From Terriglobus sp. RCC_193 (GTDB lineage Bacteria; Acidobacteriota; Terriglobia; Terriglobales; Acidobacteriaceae): a stretch of 64,000 nucleotides of DNA. The DNA is taken from the NCBI RefSeq assembly GCF_041355105.1, contig NZ_JBFUPK010000001.1, positions 1,922,001 through 1,986,000 on the forward strand, written 5' to 3'. The notes under the pieces were generated by a model. The model did no database searches. It saw only the letters and a program-made list of their open reading frames with translations, and was not told the origin of the DNA. The first letter of the stretch is position 1. Every line of letters starts with the position of its first letter. Shown one piece after another: positions 46,067 to 54,840 of this stretch. The translations under genes were made by a program, and so were the position numbers.

Positions 46067-47335
46067 ATGTCTGACCCAATTAAGTCGCAACCGTCTCTTC
46101 AGTCCAAGGTGTTCGATCCGAAGGGCGTTTTCCGAAAGAACACGAAACCGCTTCTCTATCTTGGGGCAGCCGCCCTCGTCATCATGGCAGCGATCTTCAG
46201 CTCCTACGGTAAAAAGACCACTACCTCAGCAGCGTCGAAGAATGCTGCGCCGCAGCCCCTAGTGCAGGACAACACGGAGAACAACGTTCAAGACCTGAAA
46301 GACCAGGTAGACGCCGCGCGACAGAAGCAAGCGCAAGAGGCCGCAGCGCAAGCCGCGCTCGACCCCACGCTAGCTAACGCCACTGCCGCCCAAAGGACAG
46401 TCGCAGCAGGTTATGGCGCAAACGGCCAAGGCTCCTCTTGCGCGCCCGGTCAGCTGTGTCCCTATGCCTCGCAAGGCGGCGGTCAACCATCGCCAGCACA
46501 GCAAGAACGATTGCTGCTTGCGGCCAAGGAGAGCGACAAGGCGTTTGATGGGAGATTCTCTTCCAACCTCGCCTACGTCCAGCCTGCTACGCAGGAAACC
46601 GTGCGGTCGCAGGTTCCTGTCCCTCCGGCAGCAAATCCTCAGGCTGGACCCGAGTCTGCGGTTTCCGCGAGGACTGTAGGTTCGGAGGGCGCAACTCCTA
46701 AGCGAGCACCTGAAGTGAATATCGACTCGGCTTCTGGGCAGCCCTACGTGATCTATGAAGGCACAACGGTAGACACCGTGCTCATGAACAGGCTTGATGG
46801 GGACGCGGCTGGGCCAGTGAAGGTACTGGTGTCGAATCCCATCTACTCGCACGACCACCAGCACGTTCTTATCCCTGAAGGGGCCATCGCGCTTGGTGAG
46901 GCCAAAAAGATTGGTTCAAGCGGATTCGGCCAACAACGGCGCCTGGCCGTTGTCTTTCACCGGCTCATCATGCCGGACGGGTATTCGGTCGACCTTGACC
47001 AGTTCCACGGTCTGGATCAAATTGGAGAAGAGGGTCTGAAAGACAAGGTCAATAACCATTACCTTCAGATCTTCGGTGCGTCCATCGCGCTTGGAGTAAT
47101 TGCCGGCGCTTCGGAGATAAGCCAAGGCGGCGCTGTACTGACAGCAAACGGTCCGGCAGTCTTCGCTAGTGGAGCCTCTGGTTCCGTCTCTCAGTCTGCC
47201 ACGACGATCCTTGATCGCTTCATGCAGATTCCCCCGACCATCACGATCCGCGAGGGGCATCGCGTGAAGCTCTACATCACCCAGGACATGCTTTTGCCTG
47301 CGGTGGAGAATCACACGATTCCGCAGTCGTTCTGA
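46067..47335 (+). CDS. virB10: VirB10/TrbI core-complex scaffold
   Basis: A 422-residue protein with a cytoplasmic N-tail and single membrane segment at about residues 29-47 (LYLGAAALVIMAAIFSSYG). A periplasmic Gln/Ala/Pro-rich linker follows, then the C-terminal beta barrel with YVIYEGTTVDTVL and YSVDLDQFHGLDQIGEEGL, conserved TrbI/VirB10 blocks. It spans both membranes. Ribosome binding site gaagga. Assignment is firm. Confidence 0.93.
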   Translation: MSDPIKSQPSLQSKVFDPKGVFRKNTKPLLYLGAAALVIMAAIFSSYGKKTTTSAASKNAAPQPLVQDNTENNVQDLKDQVDAARQKQAQEAAAQAALDPTLANATAAQRTVAAGYGANGQGSSCAPGQLCPYASQGGGQPSPAQQERLLLAAKESDKAFDGRFSSNLAYVQPATQETVRSQVPVPPAANPQAGPESAVSARTVGSEGATPKRAPEVNIDSASGQPYVIYEGTTVDTVLMNRLDGDAAGPVKVLVSNPIYSHDHQHVLIPEGAIALGEAKKIGSSGFGQQRRLAVVFHRLIMPDGYSVDLDQFHGLDQIGEEGLKDKVNNHYLQIFGASIALGVIAGASEISQGGAVLTANGPAVFASGASGSVSQSATTILDRFMQIPPTITIREGHRVKLYITQDMLLPAVENHTIPQSF

Positions 47336-47342
47336 GGTGCAT

Positions 47343-47633
47343 ATGAAGAGAATTATCTTGATACCCGTGCTGCTGTCTGTTGCATTCTGCGTCGGCTGCA
47401 ACAACAACCAAGCCAAGCTTGACGCATTGAAGGCTCAGTACGGTCCTGCTTACAAGCAGTACTCGAATGATTGCTTAGCAATCAACGGATCGGGAGCGAC
47501 TGCCATGATGGGTGGTGCTCCGTCCAAACCTCCGACTCCAGAAGCCGAAGCGGCACACAACAAGAAGTGCGCTGAGGAGTCGAAGAACGTCACAGCCCTA
47601 GAGCAACAAATCTCGGCGCTGCAGCAGAAGTAA
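47343..47633 (+). CDS. Small lipoprotein of the conjugation operon (VirB7/TrbK-like position)
   Basis: A 96-residue protein whose ATG at 47343 follows gaggtg; a GTG two codons earlier is possible. The signal peptide ends in FCVGC, with Cys the likely lipidated residue, then a short soluble domain with two more Cys and a C-terminal helix (VTALEQQISALQQK). Its position suggests either the VirB7 lipoprotein or an entry-exclusion protein of the TrbK kind. Homology cannot be judged by eye. Confidence 0.7.
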   Translation: MKRIILIPVLLSVAFCVGCNNNQAKLDALKAQYGPAYKQYSNDCLAINGSGATAMMGGAPSKPPTPEAEAAHNKKCAEESKNVTALEQQISALQQK

Positions 47634-47679
47634 CTCCAACGCAACCGATGTCCACCAACTCAGCCTCAGGAGGCAGAGC

Positions 47680-48483
47680 ATGAGAACTCGTTTTCTTATA
47701 ACGATCCTTCTACTGTCAGTTACCGTACCTGTTGCCGCAAAGGCACAGTTCGGCTCTGGCATCGTCTACGACCCTACTCAAGCAGCCCACGCTCTTCAAC
47801 AGATTGAGCAAGGGCAGAACATCTTTACAAACTCCGTCAAGCTGGCCGATAACGCCATCGCAACGTACAACGTGGTCCATCAGATGTCGATGGCTCCAAG
47901 CAGTCTCTATCAGCCATACCTCTCCCCGTGGTCGTATTGGGCAAAGCTCAACCAGGCTGCCAACACTTATGGGAACTCACAGTCATGGATGAACTCCGCA
48001 AACACGGGTTCAAACGCCTCGGCTGCCTATCAACAGGCTTCCGTGCCCCGTACTGGACAGGTCGCTGGTTACGGGAACTTGAGCCTTGCAGGACAGCAGC
48101 AAATTGCTGCGCACGGCGCAACAGTGGATCTAAACGATTCGGTTAGCGCCAGCAACCTGCAAACTCTTGGCACAATCCGGGCAAACGCGCAGCAACGGCA
48201 GACGGCAATCACCGCTTTGCAGTCGCAGACACAGTCGAGTGACCCTGCGCAGCACACGGAGTTGGCAACCCTTCAGCGCATCAATCAGGCGTTGATTCTC
48301 CAACTGCAACAACAGCAGGAAGCTAACCAAATCGCGCAGGCCTACACCCTTCAACAGATCGTCGTGCAGAAGCAGCAGCAGGACGTGATGAAGATCGGGT
48401 TTCAGCAGGCTTCACAGTTTCAAACCGGCTACACCGCCGTTGCTCCGTCTTCGTCCGGAGCCGCAGCGGCTATGCGCTACTAA
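47680..48483 (+). CDS. virB5: VirB5/TrbJ-type conjugal transfer protein
   Basis: A 267-residue exported protein with signal peptide (LITILLLSVTVPVAAKAQ) and an aggagg ribosome binding site. GSGIVYDPTQAAHALQQIE is the recognisable TrbJ/VirB5 N-terminal block. The rest is alpha-helical and Gln-rich with coiled-coil character (QLQQQQEANQIAQAYTLQQ). VirB5 proteins sit at the pilus tip; TrbJ is the IncP equivalent. Confidence 0.85.
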   Translation: MRTRFLITILLLSVTVPVAAKAQFGSGIVYDPTQAAHALQQIEQGQNIFTNSVKLADNAIATYNVVHQMSMAPSSLYQPYLSPWSYWAKLNQAANTYGNSQSWMNSANTGSNASAAYQQASVPRTGQVAGYGNLSLAGQQQIAAHGATVDLNDSVSASNLQTLGTIRANAQQRQTAITALQSQTQSSDPAQHTELATLQRINQALILQLQQQQEANQIAQAYTLQQIVVQKQQQDVMKIGFQQASQFQTGYTAVAPSSSGAAAAMRY

Positions 48484-48507
48484 TTCAACCTGAGAGCGAG
48501 GTGGTAT

Positions 48508-49365
48508 ATGGATCTCTTTGCATGGATTACGCAAGCCTGCACTACGCTGACGAATACGATCAGCCCTTCGATCGATTCGATGGGGGTGCATATCTGCATC
48601 GCTCTCGCAACCATCATGCTGGTATGGTTCGGAGTCCAAGAAGCATTGGCCTCCGCCCAAGGGGGGCCGGGATTCAGTGTTGGGAAGTTCTTAAACTTTT
48701 TCATGCTCATCACGTTCGCCTACGTGATGGTGAAGTTCTACGATTCCAGCATTCCTGGGATTGGAAACTCCCTCAAGGGCTTCATTAACGGCGGCGCGCA
48801 GTACCTTGTAAGCCAGATTGGAACCGACAGTGCGGCGAACATTCTGAATCAGCTTCAGCAGGCCGAAGCAAGTTCAGGGCCGGGGATGATGTCCGCTGCG
48901 ATGAATCCCTACAACGCGATCATCTTCGCCATCATTCAGGTTCTTATCTCTGTGCTGGCAGCTCTCGTGAGCGTGATCGTCGCCTACGGCGCAGTGGCGA
49001 GTTCCATAGTCGGATTGCTTGGCCCCATCTTCATCCCATTCCTTGTGTTCGACAAGCTGGAGTTTCTCTTCTGGGGCTGGCTACGAGCTTTCTTGGGCTT
49101 CTCGTTCTACAAGGTCGTTGCCGCCGCCGCGCTCAGCATCCTTTCTCAGCTGCTTACCCACTACTACGCAATGATGGGTGGCTTCGTCGATCCAGGCACG
49201 ATGATCAAACAGTTTCCAGTGCTGATTCTGTTGGTGGTTGTTTGCGGCTTCATCCTGCTCAAAGTCCCGGCAATGACAGCATCTCTCTTCTCCGGTAGCA
49301 CTGGCGGACACGACGCCGGCACCGGCATCCTCACCAGTCTCGCAACCACCGCAATGATGGGCTAA
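48508..49365 (+). CDS. virB6: VirB6/TrbL polytopic membrane protein
   Basis: A 285-residue protein with five or six hydrophobic segments, including ICIALATIMLVWFGVQEAL, AIIQVLISVLAALVSVIVAY and FPVLILLVVVCGFILLKVP. A Trp-rich FWGWLRAFLGFSFYKVV loop is typical of TrbL/VirB6. It forms part of the inner-membrane channel. Gene order between virB5 and virB8 supports the call. Confidence 0.85.
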   Translation: MDLFAWITQACTTLTNTISPSIDSMGVHICIALATIMLVWFGVQEALASAQGGPGFSVGKFLNFFMLITFAYVMVKFYDSSIPGIGNSLKGFINGGAQYLVSQIGTDSAANILNQLQQAEASSGPGMMSAAMNPYNAIIFAIIQVLISVLAALVSVIVAYGAVASSIVGLLGPIFIPFLVFDKLEFLFWGWLRAFLGFSFYKVVAAAALSILSQLLTHYYAMMGGFVDPGTMIKQFPVLILLVVVCGFILLKVPAMTASLFSGSTGGHDAGTGILTSLATTAMMG

Positions 49366-49374
49366 GGAGGGATC

Positions 49375-50061
49375 ATGTCCAGCACAACGATGTCGCCGTC
49401 TTCCGAACTCACACGGGCCGCCGAACGCTATCTCGAATCGAACGCGGAGCCGTTGGTCCTCAACACCTACCTGAAGATCACGATTCTCTGCCTGGTGGTG
49501 GTCTGCATGGCGCTGGCCGCCGCCGTCTTCAAGAGCCAGAAAGCTCTTGCGTCTGCGAAACCGATGATTGTCCGAATCAACGACGTTGGACATGCGGAAG
49601 CGGTGGACTATCGGAACTTCGCCTACCGGCCTCAGGAGGCCGAGAACAAGTATTATTTGACGCGCTGGGCGGAGCTTTACTTCAGCCGTAACCGCTACAC
49701 CATCGAGCGCGACCAAACTAGCGCACTCTACTTCCTGAATAGCGATGTACAGCGTGCCGTAATTGAGCAGGAACGCAAAGACAACATTATCGTGAACTAC
49801 CGGGGGGACAGCACACTCCCGTACGTGGATGTCGAAGTAAAGAACGTCGTGCTCGACGACCTTCGACAGTCGCCCTATTCGGCAAGGATTGAGTTCGAGA
49901 AGGTGTATACGAACCCGGCGGATCACACCGAGCTCAAGCGGGAGCGATGGACGGCCAGCGTCACCTATGTATTCCGCGATCTGGTGAAGAACAACGAACT
50001 CGCGGTTGATCCTCTCGGACTGACCATCGTTCGCTTCCGCGCCGACCAGGCATTCAGCTAA
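49375..50061 (+). CDS. virB8: VirB8/TrbF inner-membrane protein
   Basis: A 228-residue bitopic protein with an aaggagg ribosome binding site. One membrane segment spans residues about 38-58 (LCLVVVCMALAAAVF). The periplasmic domain has VDYRNFAYRPQEAENKYYLT and ERWTASVTYVFRD, matching the TrbF/VirB8 NTF2-like fold. It nucleates the secretion complex. Ten bases separate it from virB6. Confidence 0.88.
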   Translation: MSSTTMSPSSELTRAAERYLESNAEPLVLNTYLKITILCLVVVCMALAAAVFKSQKALASAKPMIVRINDVGHAEAVDYRNFAYRPQEAENKYYLTRWAELYFSRNRYTIERDQTSALYFLNSDVQRAVIEQERKDNIIVNYRGDSTLPYVDVEVKNVVLDDLRQSPYSARIEFEKVYTNPADHTELKRERWTASVTYVFRDLVKNNELAVDPLGLTIVRFRADQAFS

Positions 50062-50573
50062 AGAACCGAAGCCAAACCTGAGGTCACTTTATGTCCTTCC
50101 ACGCTGCCAATCCGGCTGCAAAGCCCAACTCGTCTTCAGACGCGCCAAACCGGGCGGCAACGAGCTTCCAGACGCACGCATTCCCTTGCTCAAAGCCATC
50201 CCATCGGTGCCTCAACAGGCGGGGTGAATGGGCTGCGAAAGGTGCGGACCTCTGCAGCCGAGGAGAGATGGTTATACGTAGTCCATATTGCACTCTGCCG
50301 TCCCGTTTCCCGTCCTCTACTCGGGATCACGCTTCGGGGCCAAACCGGCGCCCTGCGGCTCGGCGTCGTTCTGCTTCGACTGCGTCGCCCCTGCGGGGTC
50401 TCGGTTCCTCCCAAAAGAAGTTTGAAGACCGCAGCAATGAACGCTGCTCAAACTTCTTTCGGGCCCCACCAAGAAAGCACTCCTTGGCACTTGGGAGCCG
50501 GGCCCACTCGCTTGGCTTCGCCTAGTGTGACCCGAGCAGGATACGGGAAATCAACGAAACGGAGATCACCACC
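50062..50573. other. Non-coding region with a large stem-loop, between virB8 and ssb
   Basis: 512 bp. An open frame at 50091-50525 is Ser/Arg/Pro-rich and resembles no protein, so I treat the region as non-coding. The clear feature is a stem-loop: AAAGAAGTTTGA (50414-50425) with TCAAACTTCTTT (50448-50459), a perfect 12-bp outer stem. Inside it GCAGC/GCTGC forms a 5-bp inner stem with a 7-base loop and a 5-base bulge on one side. It could be a transcript 3' end, a promoter-region structure for ssb, or part of an origin of transfer. Confidence 0.65.
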
Positions 50574-50969
50574 ATGTACAAGAACAACGTTCAGCTCATC
50601 GGCTTCCTCGGCAACGACGCAGAGGTTCGCACCAACGACAACCGCAGCCTTACTCGTTTGTCCCTCGCAACCAAGTCCTCCTACAAAAAGCATGGCAAGT
50701 GGATTGAGCACACCGAATGGCACAAATGCGTCGTCTTCGGGAAGCTCGGAGAGTTCGCCGGAGCCCTCAAGAAAGGCGCTCACATCCTCGTAGAGGGCGA
50801 GATCCGCAGCCGGGAGTATGACAGCACCAAGACCGGCCAGAAAGAGTCCGTCACCGAGATTCGGGTGGACTCGATTCTGAAGCTTGATCGGGCAGCCAAG
50901 GCCAGCGCAGAAGACAACGAGACCGGGGATGTCGCGGAGGACGTCCCCGCCGAGGAAGTGGCCGCTTAG
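50574..50969 (+). CDS. ssb: Single-stranded DNA-binding protein
   Basis: A 131-residue SSB. OB-fold residues 1-105 include NNVQLIGFLGNDAEVR, LSLATKSSYKK and HILVEGEIRSREY. The tail is acidic (DNETGDVAEDVPAEEVAA) but lacks the usual terminal DDDIPF-type tip. Element-encoded SSBs protect the transferred strand or the recipient copy. It is placed inside the secretion operon, between virB8 and virB11. Confidence 0.92.
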   Translation: MYKNNVQLIGFLGNDAEVRTNDNRSLTRLSLATKSSYKKHGKWIEHTEWHKCVVFGKLGEFAGALKKGAHILVEGEIRSREYDSTKTGQKESVTEIRVDSILKLDRAAKASAEDNETGDVAEDVPAEEVAA

Positions 50970-51034
50970 GCCGCTTCCTTACAACCGGGAAGGTCGGCTG
51001 ACGCCGGCCTTCCATCTTTACTGAGGCACCCGCT

Positions 51035-51985
51035 ATGAGTTTCGAATTGATCCTTCCATTCCTTCGCCCCATTGAGCCGCTACTCCTAGACGAGAGCGTG
51101 AGCGAAATCATGGGGAATCCCGATGGTTCGTGGTGGTCCGAACGTGCAGGCATATTGCAGCGGGAGGCGAGCATCCAGATGGATGCGAACAGCCTCCGCG
51201 TCGGCTTGGAAGTGATCGCAAACAAGATGGAGAAGCGGCTCGATGCCGATTCGCCTCTGCTTCACGTTCAACTTCCAGACGGGAGCCGCCTTGCGGCGGT
51301 TCTCCCTCCGGTGTCGCGACCAGCTCCGGCCATCACCATTCGTAAGTTCACGAGTCGACGCTTCACCGTAGAAGACCTTATCGCTCGCGGAACGCTATCG
51401 CGCCCGCTTGCGGACTTTCTATCCGCACGGATCGTTGAGGGTAAGACCCTCCTCATCAGCGGCGGAACAGGAACCGGGAAGACAACCCTGCTCCGCATCC
51501 TTGCGGATGCGATCCCAGAGCACCAGCGGATCGTTGTGATTGAAGACACTGCCGAACTCGCCATCCAGAAGCCGAACATTCTGGCTGTTGAATGTCAGAC
51601 CGACACCTTCAAATCGGCCGTCACGTTTGACGACCTTTTGAAGTCTGCTCTGCGGTGGCGTCCAGACCGGATCATTCTGGGCGAGGTGCGTGGCGTAGAA
51701 GCGCGAACGCTACTCGATTCTTTGAACACTGGGCATTCCGGTTCGCTCGCTACAATCCACGCGAACACTGCCGAGAAAGCTCTGCATCGCTTCGCCAATC
51801 TCGTCATGCGAAGCCATGCCCAATCGACCTTTGCCGACATTGAAGCAGAGATCGCCGATGCGGTCGACTTTGTCGTCCACATCGAGCGTGAACCAGGACG
51901 CCGGGTTGTGCGCGAGGCTCTCGCGCTATCCGGCTATGACCGTGACGCCAAACGCTTCCAGATCGAATCCGTTTTCGCAGCTTGA
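51035..51985 (+). CDS. virB11: VirB11/TrbB hexameric ATPase
   Basis: A 316-residue traffic ATPase. The N-terminal domain covers about residues 1-115. Walker A is SGGTGTGKTTLLR near residue 142, the Asp box VVIEDTAEL, Walker B region RPDRIILGEVRG, and the His box TGHSGSLATIHAN. All elements are complete. It acts at the cytoplasmic base of the channel with VirB4 and VirD4. Confidence 0.95.
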   Translation: MSFELILPFLRPIEPLLLDESVSEIMGNPDGSWWSERAGILQREASIQMDANSLRVGLEVIANKMEKRLDADSPLLHVQLPDGSRLAAVLPPVSRPAPAITIRKFTSRRFTVEDLIARGTLSRPLADFLSARIVEGKTLLISGGTGTGKTTLLRILADAIPEHQRIVVIEDTAELAIQKPNILAVECQTDTFKSAVTFDDLLKSALRWRPDRIILGEVRGVEARTLLDSLNTGHSGSLATIHANTAEKALHRFANLVMRSHAQSTFADIEAEIADAVDFVVHIEREPGRRVVREALALSGYDRDAKRFQIESVFAA

Positions 51986-52009
51986 ATCACCAATCAAAGG
52001 AGAACACCA

Positions 52010-52324
52010 ATGCCACTTATCGAAGTTTCCACCAACCGTCAGATCAGCGCTTCTATCCGGCTGGAAGAAGTCACTGCAACCCAGGTCGATCAATACGCTG
52101 CTTTCATCAAGGCTTCGCCTGATGATGTCGTTGACAAAGCCCTTGGCTATGTCTTCTCGAAAGACCGCGACTTCCAGGACTTTCTTCGCACGGATGCTGC
52201 TCGCTCAGTTCCGTCTCTTCTGCGTGTTCGTAAGTCTCCGGTTGTACCTGAGCCTTCGACCGCTCCGAAGAAGCCTGTTTCCGTAGCGAAGCCAACAGAG
52301 TCCGCGGCGGTTCGGCAGGCATGA
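52010..52324 (+). CDS. Hypothetical protein between virB11 and the relaxosome genes
   Basis: A 104-residue protein with a strong aaaggag ribosome binding site. The N-terminal half (SASIRLEEVTATQVDQYAAF) is mixed alpha/beta and could be a small DNA-binding fold such as ribbon-helix-helix. The C-terminal 35 residues are Pro/Lys/Ser-rich. I do not recognise it. Its context (next to MobC-like and coupling-protein genes) suggests a relaxosome accessory or regulatory role. Confidence 0.7.
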   Translation: MPLIEVSTNRQISASIRLEEVTATQVDQYAAFIKASPDDVVDKALGYVFSKDRDFQDFLRTDAARSVPSLLRVRKSPVVPEPSTAPKKPVSVAKPTESAAVRQA

Positions 52325-52342
52325 ACCTCCATCGGAATCTTG

Positions 52343-52487
52343 CCCGGTACGTGAGCGGTGCTGCGCACCGGGTAAAAGTTGACACTCCACCCCTCCGAGG
52401 GTCGTGCAGTGAATCCAAATGGATTCCCTCAGGCCAAGGCAAAGAATCAACTACATAGCCGATCCTTGAATCCAGATGGATTCAAGG
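52343..52487. repeat. Inverted-repeat cluster, candidate origin of transfer
   Basis: Three inverted repeats in the 177-bp gap before the MobC-like gene. CCCGGT/ACCGGG (52343-52348 and 52367-52372) is a 6-bp stem. GAATCC-AAAT-GGATTC occupies 52411-52426. CCTTGAATCC-AGAT-GGATTCAAGG occupies 52464-52487, a perfect 10-bp stem with 4-base loop. The last two share the same GAATCC-N4-GGATTC core, so one protein probably binds both. The nick sequence cannot be identified by eye. Confidence 0.65.
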
Positions 52488-52501
52488 TCTGGAGCTCAAT
52501 A

Positions 52502-52879
52502 ATGGCGATTCTGAGCGATGAAGCAGTCATGAAAGCAGCGGAGAAACAAGCAACGCTTCGAGCCTGCAATGTCTCCGCCCGCCTCACTAAAACTGAGACG
52601 GAAAACCTAGACGCTCTCGCTCGGTCGCGCGGCCTTCAGCGCGGGGATTGCATCCGGCAAATTCTCAGAGCTGAGATTGCTCGGGCTCACGCCTCCGCAA
52701 CTCCAACTCCAGAGCTGTCCGAGATCGTTGGTCTAAGGATGCTTTTGCATAACGTGCTGAAGCCTCTCATCAGCGGTCAGAAGATGACGCCCGAGACATT
52801 TGACGCGCTCGCGCAACACGTCAGGCGCGAAAAAGTACAAGCCGCAATCGAACTCTTGATACCGAATGGAGGTCGCTGA
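52502..52879 (+). CDS. MobC/relaxosome accessory-like protein
   Basis: A 125-residue protein from the ATG at 52502 (ggag upstream); the frame is open further back through the inverted repeats, so the later start is preferred. The central part (ARLTKTETENLDALARSRGL, GDCIRQILRAEIARA) fits a ribbon-helix-helix or MobC-type DNA-binding module, followed by a helical C-terminus. Its stop overlaps the coupling-protein start (TGATG). It presumably binds the inverted repeats just upstream, to assist the relaxase and control its own operon. Confidence 0.7.
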   Translation: MAILSDEAVMKAAEKQATLRACNVSARLTKTETENLDALARSRGLQRGDCIRQILRAEIARAHASATPTPELSEIVGLRMLLHNVLKPLISGQKMTPETFDALAQHVRREKVQAAIELLIPNGGR

Positions 52880-54837
52880 TGCCGACACAATGGGGACGCA
52901 AAGAGACAGTCATCTGGCCGCCGCACTCACCGATCTACACTTACGGTGCGGCCTTTATCGCTCTGGTTCTGACCGGGCTATTTCTCTACATGCGCTTTGC
53001 TCTCGGGAACACGCCACTGCAGCGTTTCTACACGCCGATTTATCTGCGGGCGAGTGTAGCGTCAGAATTTGGAGCGAAGAGGCAAGATAAGTATCGGCTC
53101 CTCTTCTTGACCGGCGTAGAAGTAACGCCGAAGATGCCCGTCGAAGCGGATGTTCAGGACGGTTTGACGACGGCGCACGCGGAGAAGCCCATCCCTTTAA
53201 TACCGAGCCAGACAGCTCTTCGTAGTGGCTTTGATGTTCTCTTTCGCGGGCCGGAAACTAGCTTTTCCGATGCGGCATTGCGTGACTATCTGAAGCGCTC
53301 AGTCTTTAGCGGCGATGCCTTGAGTTCCATCTACAGCGAACAGCTCTTATTCGGTTTCCTCGCCCTGGCGATCCAGCTCCCGTTCTCCATCCGCAAAGAC
53401 ATCAAACGTCGCCGGCAGATGAAGTACGGACGGCTGCTGAAAGGTCCAGTCATGCTGACGCCGACTCAGTTCAACCAAGAGATCGGCGGCGACGGCATCG
53501 GTTTCAGGACCACAGAATCGAAGGATCTGATGCGTATTCCGGCTCGCTCGGAGGCGCAGCATATCGAGCTAATGGGCGATACAGGAGCCGGAAAAACCAC
53601 GCTCATCATGCAGGTGCTTCGGCAGATCGAGGAACGCGGGCACACAGCTATCGTCTACGACCCGGCCTGCGAGTTCATCCAGCGCTTTTACCGCCCGGAT
53701 CGTTGCGACATTGTTCTGAATCCGCTGGATGACCGCTGCCCATACTGGGGACCGGCGGAGGAGTTGCGGAGCAAGGCCGAGGCAAAAACTCTGGCGAAGT
53801 CCCTGTATCAACCAACCGATACGCAGCGCGATGAGTTCTTTACCAAGACTCCGCAGAAGATCTTTGCTCATCTCCTTCGTACAGGCCCGACACCGCGCCA
53901 GCTCGCCGACTGGATGGCGAATCCTGCCGAGATAGACAAGCAGGTTCGCGGCACAGAGATGGCGACGATGATCGCCAAGGACTCTCCGCCGCAGCGTAAC
54001 GGCGTTCTTTCTTCGCTCGGTCTAGTGGCTGACAGCCTCCGTATGCTTCCAACCTTGGAGGATGCCAAGGGGCACCGTTGGTGCGCGACAGAATGGGCAG
54101 AAACTCGTCGGGGCTGGATCTTCATCACCTCCCGTCCGACGGAGCGGGACGCTCTCCAACCGCTTCACAGCCTATGGATCGACTGGCTCGTCTTGCGGCT
54201 CCTCAGTGCGCCCAAGGAGCACCAGACACCTGTGTGGTTTGTGCTCGACGAACTCGCAAGCTTACAGCGGCTTCCTCAGCTTCACACGGCCATTACAGAG
54301 AACCGAAAGAGCAAGAATCCTCTCGTTCTTGGCTTTCAAGGCAAGGCCCAGTTGGAGAACATCTACGGGCATATCGCCGAGGTGATGCTCTCTCAGCCTG
54401 CTACCAAAATCTTCCTGAAAACCACGGAGCCAAAAGCAGCCGAGTGGGTGTCGAACGCCATCGGTAAGGTCGAAGTGGAACGAGTAAAGGAAACACATTT
54501 TGACGGGAGTCGGGCTGGCAGGAACTTCACCGTGGACCGCCAGGTTGAACCTCTTGTACTGGATTCCGAGGTGAGCGGACTTGAGGAGCGCAGGGCGTTC
54601 CTCAAGCTCGGAAACAATGTCTCGCGCTTCGCCTTCGAGTACATGGAGATGCCGATCATCGCGACCGACTTCATTCCTCGTGCGGTCGAGGACGACGCGC
54701 TCGATTATGACCCTCGGAGTCTAAGCGGTACACCGACTCCAGAGGATCTTGAGGCGGATGACGTTGAACCAACCGACGCTTCAACCTCCCAAGCTGAACC
54801 CTACGACCTTGAAAGTCAATTCGAGGCGGGAGCCTAG
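52879..54837 (+). CDS. virD4: VirD4/TrwB-type coupling protein
   Basis: A 652-residue coupling ATPase. Membrane segments lie at about residues 22-44 (YTYGAAFIALVLTGLFLYMR) and about 155-165. Walker A is MGDTGAGKTTLIM near residue 232 and Walker B is VWFVLDELASLQ, followed by the conserved TENRKSKNPLVLGFQGKAQL. It delivers the relaxase-DNA complex to the secretion channel. It overlaps the MobC-like gene by one base and is 3 bp before the relaxase gene, so all three are co-expressed. Confidence 0.92.
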   Translation: MPTQWGRKETVIWPPHSPIYTYGAAFIALVLTGLFLYMRFALGNTPLQRFYTPIYLRASVASEFGAKRQDKYRLLFLTGVEVTPKMPVEADVQDGLTTAHAEKPIPLIPSQTALRSGFDVLFRGPETSFSDAALRDYLKRSVFSGDALSSIYSEQLLFGFLALAIQLPFSIRKDIKRRRQMKYGRLLKGPVMLTPTQFNQEIGGDGIGFRTTESKDLMRIPARSEAQHIELMGDTGAGKTTLIMQVLRQIEERGHTAIVYDPACEFIQRFYRPDRCDIVLNPLDDRCPYWGPAEELRSKAEAKTLAKSLYQPTDTQRDEFFTKTPQKIFAHLLRTGPTPRQLADWMANPAEIDKQVRGTEMATMIAKDSPPQRNGVLSSLGLVADSLRMLPTLEDAKGHRWCATEWAETRRGWIFITSRPTERDALQPLHSLWIDWLVLRLLSAPKEHQTPVWFVLDELASLQRLPQLHTAITENRKSKNPLVLGFQGKAQLENIYGHIAEVMLSQPATKIFLKTTEPKAAEWVSNAIGKVEVERVKETHFDGSRAGRNFTVDRQVEPLVLDSEVSGLEERRAFLKLGNNVSRFAFEYMEMPIIATDFIPRAVEDDALDYDPRSLSGTPTPEDLEADDVEPTDASTSQAEPYDLESQFEAGA

Positions 54838-54840
54838 GTC

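Noticed and set aside
45190-46068. 292-codon antisense open frame over virB9
   Set aside because: Shadow of virB9 in the opposite strand; high codon bias of the real gene keeps this frame open.
50091-50525. 144-codon open frame between virB8 and ssb with a possible gaggt ribosome binding site
   Set aside because: The translation is Ser/Arg/Pro-rich without any recognisable fold and covers the large stem-loop; treated as non-coding.
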